A DNA stretch of 64,000 bases from Ariolimax columbianus (lineage: Eukaryota; Mollusca; Gastropoda; Stylommatophora; Arionidae): positions 38,166,293 to 38,230,292 of the forward strand of contig JAVGWX010000004.1 of NCBI GenBank assembly GCA_036924085.1, given 5' to 3'. The position numbers and the translations under genes are program-made. The first letter of the stretch is position 1; every line of letters starts with the position of its first letter. Below, piece after piece: positions 21,295-32,100 of the stretch. The notes beneath the pieces were generated by a model that was given only the letters and a program-made list of their open reading frames with translations, was not told the DNA's origin and searched no databases.

Positions 21295-21475
21295 AAGGTA
21301 AGGTAGCAGAAGATCCAGATTCGAACCACCGACCTCCAAGCTAACTAATATCCTAGCTCTTGACTTTTTTCTTTTCTTTCTTTTTTTTTTTTTTGGTAGC
21401 AAAAGGCATCTGTCAACCGGCGGTCTGTGGTTCGAATCCGGATCGTCTATTGCCCCTCTTTCACTTCTGAAGTAT
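21295..21475. mobile_element. two opposed tRNA-like SINE heads
   Basis: At about 21310-21360, on the minus strand, is a sequence with the B box GGTTCGAATCTGG. At 21400-21450, on the plus strand, is GTGGTTCGAATCCGGATC. A T-rich run separates them. The B boxes match the Pol III GGTTCGANNCC consensus; I do not see a foldable complete tRNA, so these are SINE fragments. Confidence 0.6.
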
Positions 21476-21804
21476 TTGCGAGTGTTGTCACTAAGACAAA
21501 TTGTATATAATATATACTGAGCTAATACAAAACAATTGGATGAAAATGTATATATTATATTGATAAAAAATAAACTATTTTTAAACGTATAAATATTGAG
21601 CAAACCATGTACAAGAATATTATATACGTTCTCGTAACAATCATTTGTATTTATTTTATAATTTATTTGTGACAATAAAAAATAACACCGTTTACGCTTA
21701 CTGCTGTCAGCTGGTACGTCGTCAAAATTACTTCAAATAAACAATAATATACGAGCTGACGACACCTTACTGATATGTTAAAAATGAATCGAAGTTGTTG
21801 CTAC

Positions 21805-22165
21805 AGCTGAGAGGTCAAGGCGCGTGCGTCTCCAAGAAACGAAAGCGCGAAACGGTAGGGTTTAGAATATCACAAGTTTCAAACGTCCACTGGTAACATG
21901 AAAGGTGAGACCAGCGACTTGTCGTATTGGAGACTGACGACAAACTCGGATATCCTGTCTGCACGCTGTGCACGTAAAAGAACCCTTGACTGTTGAAAGT
22001 AGATGAGAGTAGGCTGTAAGCATCTATTCGGGCAAAATTCTAAAAACTCACGAAATTCCTACCCAAAACGCAACCTACTTTTCCACATGCCTAGTAAGCA
22101 CGAAGTATTGGCAAAATAAAAGAAGTACTACGGATAGCATTCGGCTACCAGGCATAACCTATGCA
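21805..22165 (+). mobile_element. SINE-F copy (tRNA-derived family)
   Basis: Shares with the copies at 44.7, 47.3 and 49.7 kb the body TTGACAGTTGAAAA(T/G), GAGTAGGCT, CCTACCCA..ACGCAACCTAC and the 3' end GGCATAACCTA. The head region (GAGAGGTCAAGGCGCGTGCG) is a diverged tRNA-like part. Confidence 0.7.
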
Positions 22166-22179
22166 CTATATTTTTATTT

Positions 22180-22355
22180 AACGCCTGATGGGCCAGTGCA
22201 TCCGACTTCGGCAATCATTTTATGTAGAGACCTGCTTCCTCCTGCATTTTCTAAGGGTCTGCTTCCCCGGGATAACTGCTGGTGCTGTGATTGTGGATCG
22301 AACCCAGCACCTTGGGGTTGTGATCCACGCCGTCCCCACCTATATCTTTGAATCC
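22180..22355 (-). mobile_element. SINE-E copy (tRNA-derived)
   Basis: Minus-strand SINE. The head includes the B box GGTTCGATCCAC. The body includes GAAGCAGACCCTTAGAAAAT and GCCGAAGTCGGATGCACTGG in the minus reading. Better-preserved copies are at 46.1 and 50.8 kb. Confidence 0.75.
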
Positions 22356-22399
22356 TATGATTTCAAATCACTATGTATAAAAATAGTGAGCGGACAATA

Positions 22400-23084
22400 A
22401 TGATGTGGGTTGAGGTACATTTGGTAGAGACCACTTCACTGATTATTTTGTCTGATGCACTTGCAAAAAGGAATATACACATTCTGTTCGCTATTTTTGT
22501 CATCTATTAGCTTTATTACAGTTACGCTTTGCCGCTAGTCTTATTTCTAACGAATTGAATATGGCGATTAAAGGGTTCGTTTTGTTTTGTTACTATTTTA
22601 TGATTTTTGAAATTGTATATGCTAAGTTACCATCTGAGGTCAATAACACAAGAAAGACAAAACAAACGTCAGAAACACGTGGAACGCAACAGGATCGTTA
22701 ATGCAAGTGACAAAATAACAGAACAGAGCACAGTTAAATAAATGTAATAATGCCAGAAGGAGGTTCACCCCTTCCTATAACAAGCGTCTGTTCATATTAT
22801 ATTACCACAGTCTTGTACCACTGATATATCATTTCAAACATAGTTATGCAGCGCATGTATACAATATACACGGTACTACCAAGCTTGTTGCAATCCAACT
22901 TGATATAGACATCATAGCTGCCAGAGTTATTGTGTGGTTTTTGCTCAAACTTGTTGCAAAAGATTCAATTGAAGTAGCATCCCATGAATGCAAAGGGTGA
23001 CAAATTGTCAAAGGGAAATCAATTTGATATATGAATACAGTATCAGTTTATATGTCATATTCAAAGAAATAACACTATGCTGCA
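22400..23084. other. intergenic DNA, nothing recognised
   Basis: AT-rich, no supported feature. Confidence 0.35.
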
Positions 23085-23240
23085 GCACGTTACTGGAAAC
23101 GTGCAAGAAAAACACAACGTTATAAATGGCTGGACAACATGAAAGCATGGACAAGAGAACGTCTCTCAGGATGCAAATGATCTGACTATAGTCTGATGTA
23201 TCAGTTAGAAGGAATGCCCATAGTCCATAGAGCTTTCTAA
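23085..23240 (+). mobile_element. degenerate LINE tail
   Basis: The plus strand translates to RKTQRYKWLDNMKAWT and, after a stop, a YQ..EG..VHRA segment. This resembles the last residues of non-LTR ORF2 proteins. It is short and broken. Confidence 0.5.
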
Positions 23241-23266
23241 TGCATTTAACATTAAAAACTTAAGCT

Positions 23267-23815
23267 TCATTCTTGGCGTCCAGTCAGCCACAGGTAGTTG
23301 TACTCTCTCGGTATTTGCTTCTTCAATTCCTTAGTAACTATAGCATACCTCATGTACACGTTATATTCCTTGAATACTGCACTTGCAAGCAACTCACGAA
23401 TGGTTTTGAACAATCCAGAATACCACGGAATTCCAAATATACCGAAGGGTGCCCGTCTGCAGACATTTGTAGCGCGAAAGTACACCACTTTTAAGCTAGA
23501 TCTATGTTGTTTTTTAAGGCCTAGTTCAAAAACAGTCGTAGCTTCCGAATATGTTTCTAGTTTAGATACTAGCGGATTCAGAAGATCTTTCTTCCAGAAA
23601 GCTCCACACCTTTTTTTAGCCCCAGCTTTCCACAGACCTGGAAGATTTGGCTTCTCTTGAGACACCGCCTTGTGCCAAGTAGACCAAGGCAGATTGTTGT
23701 ACTTAAAATCGTCCAGACTGACAGACTCTCTTCTGGGGCGAGAGAGGTTCCTGGAGAGCTTCTTGTTTGTAATCCTAGTAACGGACGTAACACTTGATTT
23801 GGCGTTATGACTCTG
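23267..23815 (-). CDS. VWA gene exon 5 (C-terminal part, stop)
   Basis: Acceptor TTTGTTTACTCAG precedes 23815. It has 182 codons plus a stop. The translation (QSHNAKSS...) is basic, with aromatic-rich motifs (RAPFGIFGIPWYSG) and ends YLWLTGRQE. The composition looks folded, not repeat-derived. I do not recognise a domain. Confidence 0.85.
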   Translation of the reverse strand, partial: QSHNAKSSVTSVTRITNKKLSRNLSRPRRESVSLDDFKYNNLPWSTWHKAVSQEKPNLPGLWKAGAKKRCGAFWKKDLLNPLVSKLETYSEATTVFELGLKKQHRSSLKVVYFRATNVCRRAPFGIFGIPWYSGLFKTIRELLASAVFKEYNVYMRYAIVTKELKKQIPREYNYLWLTGRQE

Positions 23816-23919
23816 CTGAGTAAACAAAAATGTACAATTTCATTTGATGATGATGACAATAATATTAATAATAATAGACATTAAGATACGTATATATGTT
23901 TGTATGTAAATATACATGC

Positions 23920-23988
<69 letters not shown>

Positions 23989-26256
23989 TTACCCTTTCAA
24001 CCTTATAGTTAAAACAAACAATTGCTACTATAGAAACCTTCCTTAAAGGTGTTTTGGTGCAGGCTTCCTGCAAAAACGGTAGTAACATGCAGTGATGATC
24101 GTACTTTCAAATGGACTAAGAGGTAGACTAGAAGAAAAATGACAACCCACACTATCACCTGGTATAATTACGTCAGACCGCCCACAATATCACCTGGTAT
24201 AATTAGGTCAGACTGCTCATTGTACATGTATATGAATATTAGAGTTATTTTATTTAAACATTATGAACTTACTTTAGTGACACTAGTCTTCTCATTGGTT
24301 GAACCTGCAGGAAGTGACATGTGCTTCATATTCTGAGGTCTCATTTCACACGTTTTGTGGGATGCTGCCAAATTTGTCGTCTTCTCTTTTCTAGCCCCTG
24401 GCTCTAGCTTGTCCCTTCTTCTTTTGGAATTTGACGTTGATGCTGTCTTTACAGTTGATTTTGATTTCTTGGCTCCTTTCTTAAGCAACTGTTCAACTCG
24501 TGCTGTTTCTGTGAGTTTTATTGAACAATTTTGAACCCTACTAATGGGGAGCAGGGATCTATAAGAGTGTCCGTTGTTTGGTGATAATGAAGTAGCACTG
24601 CTCTTTGCCTTGCTATTCACTCTTCTCACGTCATTATCACGATCTGAAGATACTCCATTTGACCTAGATTCATCCACTCGTAATGCCCCAAAAACTGCTT
24701 CAAGGTCAGGCCCAAAATTCCTCTGTCTTTCTGCTCTCACTTCTTTCTCGTAGTTCTAAATGTAAAAATGGGAGAAAAACATGTTAATATACACAAGGAA
24801 AAGTAATTGTGAATTTTAAAATACAAATACAAACCCCCTTCTTTCCCCTTCACCCCCAGCCCCACTGCTTTTCGCGTGCATTCTCGTCGCTTTGCATCGA
24901 TTTAACGTGGGTTTGAACATCTCTTCTCCAATCACACAGCTGATAGTAAGCAACCCTTGTACGAAACAAGGTTATACAAAACCATTGAAAGATATAGCAG
25001 TACTGGAAATACACTGGTAGAGGAAGACAATTCTTAATACAGTGAGAGGTGATACCTCACCCAGCCATTAACCCGACACCAAAGAAAGTCGTAAGAGTCC
25101 ATAACTCAAGTACGAGTGGCATTAGCAACAACAACAACAACAACAACCTCCAGAGTTATGATAACGCGGGAGAAGATTTGGAAACTAAAACAAAGTAATT
25201 TTTTTTTACAATTACATGTAATCATGCAATAGTGACGAGTATAATAGAAACATGAGGTGTTTATGCTGCACAAAAATTAGATAATAGTTGAAGAGATGAC
25301 GGCCATTGGTCAGGAAGGAGAATGGTATCAAACTTACAAGAAACATCTCAGCGCCATGTTCGCGGTAACATATCCCCATGATGACCTGGCAGATTGTGCT
25401 CATGTCAGCCAACTTCAGATGTTGACCGCCAGAGTCTGTGGTTAGCTTTGTGAAAAATGACGTGGACTCTGGATCGTCTCCAACCTGCACACCGTATATT
25501 CGGATTCCCTACAAGGATATTTATATAATGTAAGTTCAAATCTCGCAATTATGGTTTTTCACAATTAAATTAAAATTAGAACATGTCTCCTGTCTACTAC
25601 TTTATAGCTAGGGAATGGTTGATGATCCGGGAACTATGTCGGCGGGAGTCTTGTGATCCTAGCATGTTCAACGATGACAAACATGTCGCAATGAGAAATA
25701 GAGAGGCCAGGCTGAAAGTTGCCGAATGGATTGAAAATTGGTTAACGGGAAGAGGGGAGAGAGTGAACATAAATAAGGAGTACTCTGAGTGGTGTGAAGT
25801 AAAAAGTGGTGTGCCACAGGGCTCGGTTTTGGGACCAATATTGTTCTTTATATATATAAACGATTTGGACATTGATATAGAATCCATGATTGAAAAATTT
25901 GGGGACCACACACAATTATGTAGGAGTGTCTCATCTATAGCAGAAGTGGATATATTGAGGTCGGATTTAGATAAATTTTGAGACTGGTCTGTGAGACTTT
26001 AATGTAGATAAATCCGCATGGGTAGATCCAAAATAGAACATAATTATAGAATGTGCGAGAAGAATATTTGAAAGATAAGGAAAGGGACCTATGGATTATA
26101 ATAGAGCATACAGGTAAAGTGAGTGAGCAAGTCCATGTGGCAGTGAATAAGGCAAATGTAATGTTAGGTATGATAAAAAGAAATATTAAACATAGGAGTA
26201 ATAATATAAACAGAATAATATAATTGTTGGTTTGTTGGTTGGAATATAAATATCAA

Positions 26257-26353
<97 letters not shown>

Positions 26354-28074
26354 GAAGATTATTCATGAAAACCAAACAGAGATACATATAGATTGGCAGC
26401 CAGAAATATAACAAATACAGAAGATGAAACATCAGAAGAACGTACTGGATATGATGCAGCGGCTTATGAGGATTGATACAGGAATGCATGTGTCCCTACC
26501 TTTTTGACTAGATTGTCTAATTCTTGCGTCCAATCAATGTTTAGTTTGTTCATTTCGTAGTCTGCACCATGCGGGTAGGCGTCACCAATGACGACTACGA
26601 CACGCCTACTTCCAGGTGTCCAGGACATGTCTCTAGCATTTCGTAATGCCAGCTCATAACATTCAGGAATATCTCCACCCCCTGTTCCTTCTGTGTTGTT
26701 GATAAACATCACAACATCTGTAAAAGTTATTAGAATGGTTCCAATCAATCAAATGCCAGCTCATAATATTCAGGAACATCTCCACCTCCTGTTCCTTGTG
26801 TGTTATTGATAAACATCACAACATCTGTAAAAGTTATTAGAATGGTTCCAACCAATCAAAACTTGTCCAACTCCCTGTGGAGCATAGATCTTCAACAAAT
26901 ACGTCCTAAGTCATGAAATGTAGACATATCGATATGTTGTAGTTATAGGAAAGACACTCTTGTAAAAACCATACTAGACGAGAAGGTTGAAGGTAATCGA
27001 GCATGAGGTAAGAATCAATCGATGGATGAGTAGTAAGTCTGTCTGTGTGTACTATCAGAGCGAAAGATAGAAAATGTTCGAGATCCATTACATAAAACCT
27101 TCACTACGGAGACGGAATTTGAGTTGAATTGAATTAAAAATGCGATTATTTGAATGTCTTCAAAGTGGGTCAAGATACTTCTCTTATTCTTCAAGAGATA
27201 TACCGACTAATGTAGGCGATCATGTCCATATGCTAAATCTGATATGCCTACTGATGATCATCTATACTGTAGTTTACCTATTGCTTTTAAGTGTTGTGCT
27301 GGGAATAACCTTCTGTCTTCCTCTATCTCATATCCAATGAATTGTGACGTGTCACAACGTATAATCTAACCTTTGTATACGCCCACAAACTATGGCTGCT
27401 TCGTTTTTAATGTATGTAAAAAACTGTCCTTGCTTAATGAGCTTAATAATTTTGAATTACCTATCAGTGGGGCTCTTATCAGAACACAGATATCACATTC
27501 GTCTGTATGTAACGAAAAGAGGTGGACTAGGACATACTTGTAAGAAGAGGTAAGATTCATTGAAAATAGGCACAACATTTTGTTTAAAACTGAGAAAATG
27601 CTGGACTGCCTAACATCATGGAAGAAAAGAGGACTAAATGTAGAACTGATAGTTATATTCATTTACATGAAATCGCTGAAATCAATGATCCATAACGCCA
27701 GTCGGCAGAACGTATGATGATGATGGTGATGGTGATGATGATGATAATTACTATTATTAATATAATGTTATAACTGAACATATAAATGAATTACTATGAC
27801 ATCATTCTCAATTTTAAATGTTTTAAATGCCCATTTTGATAAGCATACCTGCCAGGTTGTTCGTCAGATCCAACGTTTTGATGTCATAAAAGTGGTGTGC
27901 GTCACAGTAGTCGCCATGAGCAATGATTCCGACCTTGAACCCAGGAATGTCTGATTGAAGACGTTGGATAATGTCGGTTACTCTCGCCTTAACTTCATCA
28001 AGCACTTGTGACATGGAACCCGTAGTATCGAATGAAAACACGACTTCCATTGGCCCCGCTGGAAATGTTGCCAT
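23267..28074 (-). CDS. VWA-domain protein, complete five-exon gene
   Basis: Join (minus) 28074-27849, 26717-26500, 25508-25338, 24755-24273, 23815-23267. The frame is continuous and gives 548 residues. Residues about 8-195 form a von Willebrand A domain. The metal-site (MIDAS) residues are visible as D16-TTGS20, T87 in GTGGGD and D121 in VIGDAYPHG. The domain resembles the uncharacterised invertebrate VWA proteins with the DTTGSM and GGGDxPECYEL motifs. After it come NYEKEVRAERQRNFGPDLE, a basic Ser-rich linker (about 225-395), and a C-terminal 150 residues with WSTWHKAV and GLWKAGAKKRCGAFWKK. No signal peptide or membrane segment, so it is probably intracellular. The start is the first ATG (MATFPAGPM) after a good acceptor; a 5' untranslated exon is likely upstream. 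Function is not known. Confidence 0.87.
23934..23984. repeat. (AT)n microsatellite
   Basis: About 25 AT units in intron 4 of the VWA gene. Confidence 0.95.
24273..24755 (-). CDS. VWA gene exon 4 (basic linker)
   Basis: Acceptor CATTTTTACATTTAG before 24755 and donor ACTAAA|GTAAGT after 24273. It has 161 codons starting NYEKEVRAERQ. The rest is hydrophilic, Ser/Lys/Arg-rich and probably disordered (KKGAKKSKSTVKT, SNSKRRRDKLEP). The basic clusters could be nuclear localisation signals; this is inference. Confidence 0.85.
25338..25508 (-). CDS. VWA gene exon 3 (end of VWA domain)
   Basis: Acceptor ATCCTTGTAG before 25508 and donor CTT|GTAAGT after 25338. It has 57 codons, GIRIYGVQVGDDPES..., with DSGGQHLKLADMSTICQVIM completing the VWA fold (last strand and helix). 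Confidence 0.9.
25590..26225 (+). mobile_element. CR1/Jockey-type LINE reverse-transcriptase fragment
   Basis: Lies antisense in intron 2 of the VWA gene. The plus strand encodes reverse-transcriptase motifs 4-5: EVKSGVPQGSVLGPILFF, then YINDL and EKFGDHTQLCR. The catalytic FADD is changed to FGDH, so this copy is dead. After a stop the frame continues with EHTGKVSEQVHVAVNKAN and MLGMIKRNIKHRS, typical of CR1-like elements. It ends at an (AT)n run. Confidence 0.9.
26257..26351. repeat. (AT)n microsatellite, about 95 bp
   Basis: Almost pure AT repeat abutting the LINE fragment in VWA intron 2. It gives spurious Ile-Tyr ORFs on both strands. Confidence 0.97.
26500..26717 (-). CDS. VWA gene exon 2 (central VWA domain)
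   Basis: Acceptor AATAACTTTTACAG before 26717 and donor AAAAAG|GTAGGG after 26500. The first two bases complete the Asp76 codon, then 72 codons follow. It carries EGTGGGDIPECYELALRNAR and VVVVIGDAYPHGADYEMNKL, the second and third metal-site loops. Confidence 0.9.
26645..26858 (-). repeat. 107-bp tandem duplication of the start of VWA exon 2
   Basis: 26645-26751 (exon 2 start plus its acceptor and some intron) is repeated at 26752-26858 with a few substitutions, including TAC to TAT-type changes. The distal copy keeps the acceptor TTTTACAG and an open frame with GTGGGDVPE. It breaks off at the junction AATGCC/AATGATTGATTGG with no donor. Confidence 0.9.
27000..27840. other. VWA intron 1, nothing recognised
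   Basis: AT-rich intron with a short (GAT)n run near 27715-27745. No exon or SINE motif seen. Confidence 0.4.
27849..28074 (-). CDS. VWA gene exon 1 (start of VWA domain)
   Basis: ATG at 28074-28072, about 30 nt after an acceptor (TTTCTGCAG, ending 28104), so the 5' UTR is probably spliced. Donor GGCAG|GTATGC after 27849. It encodes MATFPAGPMEVVFSFDTTGS, with the metal-binding DTTGS, and IIAHGDYCD. Confidence 0.87.
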
Positions 28075-28104
28075 GACTACAGTATAAACGGATAAACGCA
28101 AATC

Positions 28105-29047
28105 TGCAGAAACAATAAATAGCTTATATTAATTTAATGTAAACCTGCTTTAATTTATACATTTTGCTCTGTTATACATATTCCAAGGGGTGTCTGGGCA
28201 TTTAAAAAAAACAACCTCCAAGATACTTCTAAACCCGTATAAAGATGTTAGGTTAAGTTAAGTGGTTTGTTATAAGTCATATACCTCTAGTGATAATTGG
28301 CATCGTTGCGGTCAATCAGAAAGCAGCTTTTAAGTAACTTTTCGGACATTATCTAATGGTTTGTGAAAGGATCTATTATTAGCTTGTGTGCACGATCACT
28401 CCCACACTATAGTCCGATTGCCTGTGCTCTTAACAAACCAACAATCAGTTTATTTTAACGTAAAAAATGGACATGTGTTTGGTCCTTGTGGCGTGGAATA
28501 TTAATGTCGCCGCACTGATGGTGTTCAAACTGCATACCATGAATGCGACATCTTTTACATCTATTCATCTGAATGTTTTGTGCTTTAGATTAAATATAGA
28601 CTATAATGAGAGAAAGAAGAGAGAGCAATGGTTATTGGAACGATATATAGAGTGGCGGATACGAATATGATTTCATTACTGGATTACTCATTGGAATGAC
28701 TGTATTACCCGTCATAAGTATTTAAATTAAAGTATGCAATACCAAAAAAAATGTTCTAAGTGTTCAATACCTTAAACGTGTTTGTATATTTTAAAGAAAA
28801 ACAATTATGCTCACCTGGTGTACTTTCTCGTCAAGTTCTAGGCTTGTCTATTATTGGTACTGACTTATTACTGTCTATATTACTGAATTATATATCTTAG
28901 CAAAGTCTTTTCGCGTAATGTTCCTGGAATAGCCTGCTTCGCGGAATGTTCCTGGAATAGCCTGCTTCGCGGATCAACATTTCCAGACTAAATCCATCCA
29001 AACTTTTCAGGAGAGTTATTTGCTCCTGCTACTATTTTTTTTTAAAC
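28105..29047. promoter_or_regulatory. divergent intergenic/promoter region, VWA and SMYD4
   Basis: About 970 bp separate the two divergent start codons. I see no strong TATA box. At 28917-28972 a 28-bp segment (core GTTCCTGGAATAGCCTGCTT) is repeated twice exactly, about 75-130 bp before the SMYD4 ATG; each copy ends in CTTCGCGG, making the most CG-rich spot of the region. Promoter function is inferred from position. Confidence 0.5.
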
Positions 29048-29196
29048 ATGGCTGCCTCCAGTGAATTTGGCAACTGGCAGGTCGCTATTGATGATATTCT
29101 TGATAACATTCAGCAATCAGAAGCTTTCACAATATTTAGCCAACTGCAATCGAATGAAGATCGCGTGAAATTCATATTTAGAGAGAATTTATTAAA
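29048..29196 (+). CDS. SMYD4: SMYD4-like exon 1
   Basis: ATG in a good context (AAACATGG). It has 49 codons plus two bases, MAASSEFGNWQ..., donor TTAAA|GTAAGC. No stop-free upstream ATG in frame was noticed. Phase 2 matches exon 2 exactly, joining to NLLKCVKWLPLYF. Confidence 0.8.
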
Positions 29197-32100
29197 GTAA
29201 GCAGTTTACAAGAAGCAGGATACATCATTATCATACACTTCACACTATTCTATATTATATGAAATATTGAAATGATATATTATAATAGTATACTATACTA
29301 CTATTACTACTATACAGTATTATACTGAGTATACAGCTACGATCAAGTCACTACTCACTGGACTGACTTAGTACTTAGTTAACTTAGTGACTGCTAGTCC
29401 ACTGGTACTATTCTAGGATATTACTACTATGTAGGTACTTCGATTTCGCCCGGAAATCAATTTTTTTTAAATGGCAGTTTCCGGCCTCCGGGAGAAATTT
29501 TGGTGAATCCCGCTAAACGCGTAACTTTTTATGACGCGTTACGAATTTTTCTTTTCTAGGCCAAACACGTGATTTTTGGAGTGTATATAAGGACAATCGG
29601 TATTGCACTTTGAATGTTCTTGATCATAGAGTGCATGTGATCGGAAATCGAAATCGACTATAGTCATTTTCCAGCAATTGAAAAATAGAGGTAAGTTTAC
29701 TTAGTTATATACGGGCTAAATAGCCTTTTAATTATATATAAGTGGTATTTTAAATATTCTGCATCCAATTATCTGTCTGTTTAGTAAATTTGATGGCATT
29801 TAAAGAATAACTAACGCGCGTGGAGTTATATAAAAGTAAACAGTTTTACAACAAATGTCACTAAATGTCGGCCATTTTTGTTTTTGTCCATTTCGTGAAT
29901 GATGGTTGGTGTAACAGAATAGCCGGATTGATTAATGAATTTAATCAATTGCACATCTAGTACATAAATCATTTTAAACATTATCATAGATGATAGTCAA
30001 ATTAGTTTACTGATGTTAATCACTACCATAAAACCAAACACACGTGATTTGAACAATTAAAAAAATTGCAGTTGAGTGTCGTGTGTTTTGAAGTTATCAA
30101 AATTTGATAAATATTTTTTTATTGTTTGACTTTGAATGGCCATATCACATATTGATATGCATGTAATGATACAAAATTGATATTTTTTACATTCTGCAAT
30201 CTCTTATCTGTATGTATGCTAAATTTGATGTGAATAAAATGTATATTAAAGACATGTGATGTTTAATTACAAAGTAAGCTATTTTCAAAAAATGCAAAAT
30301 CCTGCCCTCCATTTTATATTAATCATTAACTCCACAAGTATACTCAGTATAGTAATATTAGTAACTGTGAACTAGTATTACATGTAATATTTCTTATATC
30401 TTTTTTTTACAACATTAGCTTGCAATTTTAGTTTTATTTCATCTTTCTTTGTTTCTAGAAATTATTAGCCATCCTCCATACAATGGCAATCAAGAAGTCT
30501 GCTGTTGATCTGAAAGCACATTTGGCGTGCTTTTAACCCGTGTATCCATTTCTGAAAGGATACATTGCACAGCTGCTGGTGGAAACCAGAGATCCCTCAA
30601 TCACTGTTTTGCTGCGGAAAGTTAAGACTCTTGTTCCTTCTATGTTTATAGAACAGGATAAGTGTATAGATGAGATAAAGCTCGGCTCAAATATGCGAAC
30701 CTTGCAGAGTGAACTGAAGCTGAAGAAAAACAATTTGAGTAGTCACTGGCACTCACTCGTAAATCTTTTTCAGCAGCCCTTTCCTATACATTGTAAAGAT
30801 ATGTCTAATACTGTTTTGTTGCAGCCACAAGAGATTTCAGCAACAACAGTGTCAACTGTTTCAGATGTGTCTGTTGAGCCGCCATCATCATCATTTATGG
30901 AAGGAAAGAAGTTTGTTGTTGTGCCATTTTTAACAATACACCCATATTAGAAATATATATTTTTAAAGATTTAGATGATAGTGTAAAATTTAAACTGCAT
31001 CAATTTATTGACAATCATTATTTCATTTGAGATATTCCACTTTTACATCACTTCCTTATCAATAAAGCAGACGAGGAAGAAACCTGACCAGAAGTGTGTC
31101 TGTCTGAAGTACTGGTCAATAGATGAACTGCCGCCAAATGAGGATTATGTGATGACAATGGCTGCATTTTTAGCTGATTTTGCTCTTGAGGACCTCAAGT
31201 TTGAATAGTTTGTAAGTATATTCTTTTTTTATATTACATAGCCATATTGAAACTTTTTTTGGTTAGCTCTTTCAGGATGTAGCAGTATTTCCATCTTTAA
31301 TGCCAGACATCTCCTGTTACTTTTCAAATTTCATCTACTGTTAGTTAAAATGTCACTGTTTTATATTATCATATTATGTGGTTATATATGGAAGATTGCA
31401 TGAGCATTAAGAAAATATAAATGATATAAATATATCTCTATTTGTTAAATAGTAAAATAATAAGAGACATGCAACAACAAACTGCACAACAAAAACAATT
31501 AACATATCAGACTTACCCAATAAAGACTGTTAATCCATATGTTTTGCTGTTTGGAACACACTTGTTTGTAAACTACATTAACACCATTAATGAATTAAAC
31601 TGCATATCATACATGTCTCTTGTTAAATGTATGTAATAATTTTTTTTGTATATTCAATTGATCAGAGGAAGGCCTACCACGAAACAAACATCACTGAACA
31701 CGGCCAACATCTACAAGCAGTTATCTTTACTTATTATTGGTAGTATCCATTTAGAAAAGGATTATGACATGCCAGTTGAGTTACCTATTCAGATACGGAT
31801 TACCACATGCCAGTTACCTATTCAGAAACGGATTACGACATGCCAGTGACTCAGTTCCTAGCTGATTTTGTTTTTGCAAATGCCACATTTGAATAATCAA
31901 CTGTAGCTTGTAAGTATGTTCCAGGCACCGTCTGTAAGTATATTCTTTTTATTTCTAACATTCCTTTATTTCTAACAACTATGTATGTTGCATAACTTAG
32001 TAAAAAAATTGTTCTTAAATTTGTGTAATAATTTGTTCTGTATACTAATTCTGCAAGCATTTTAATGAAATAACACCATACAATACATATATTAATGCTC

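Noticed and set aside
21295..21475. Genuine tRNA genes
   Set aside because: B boxes are clear, but no complete cloverleaf with acceptor stem could be drawn; they look like SINE heads.
23840..24088. Ile/Tyr-repeat ORF
   Set aside because: (AT)n microsatellite in an intron.
25583..25981. Host gene exon
   Set aside because: It is a reverse-transcriptase fragment (GVPQGSVLGPILF) with a destroyed catalytic motif and a stop.
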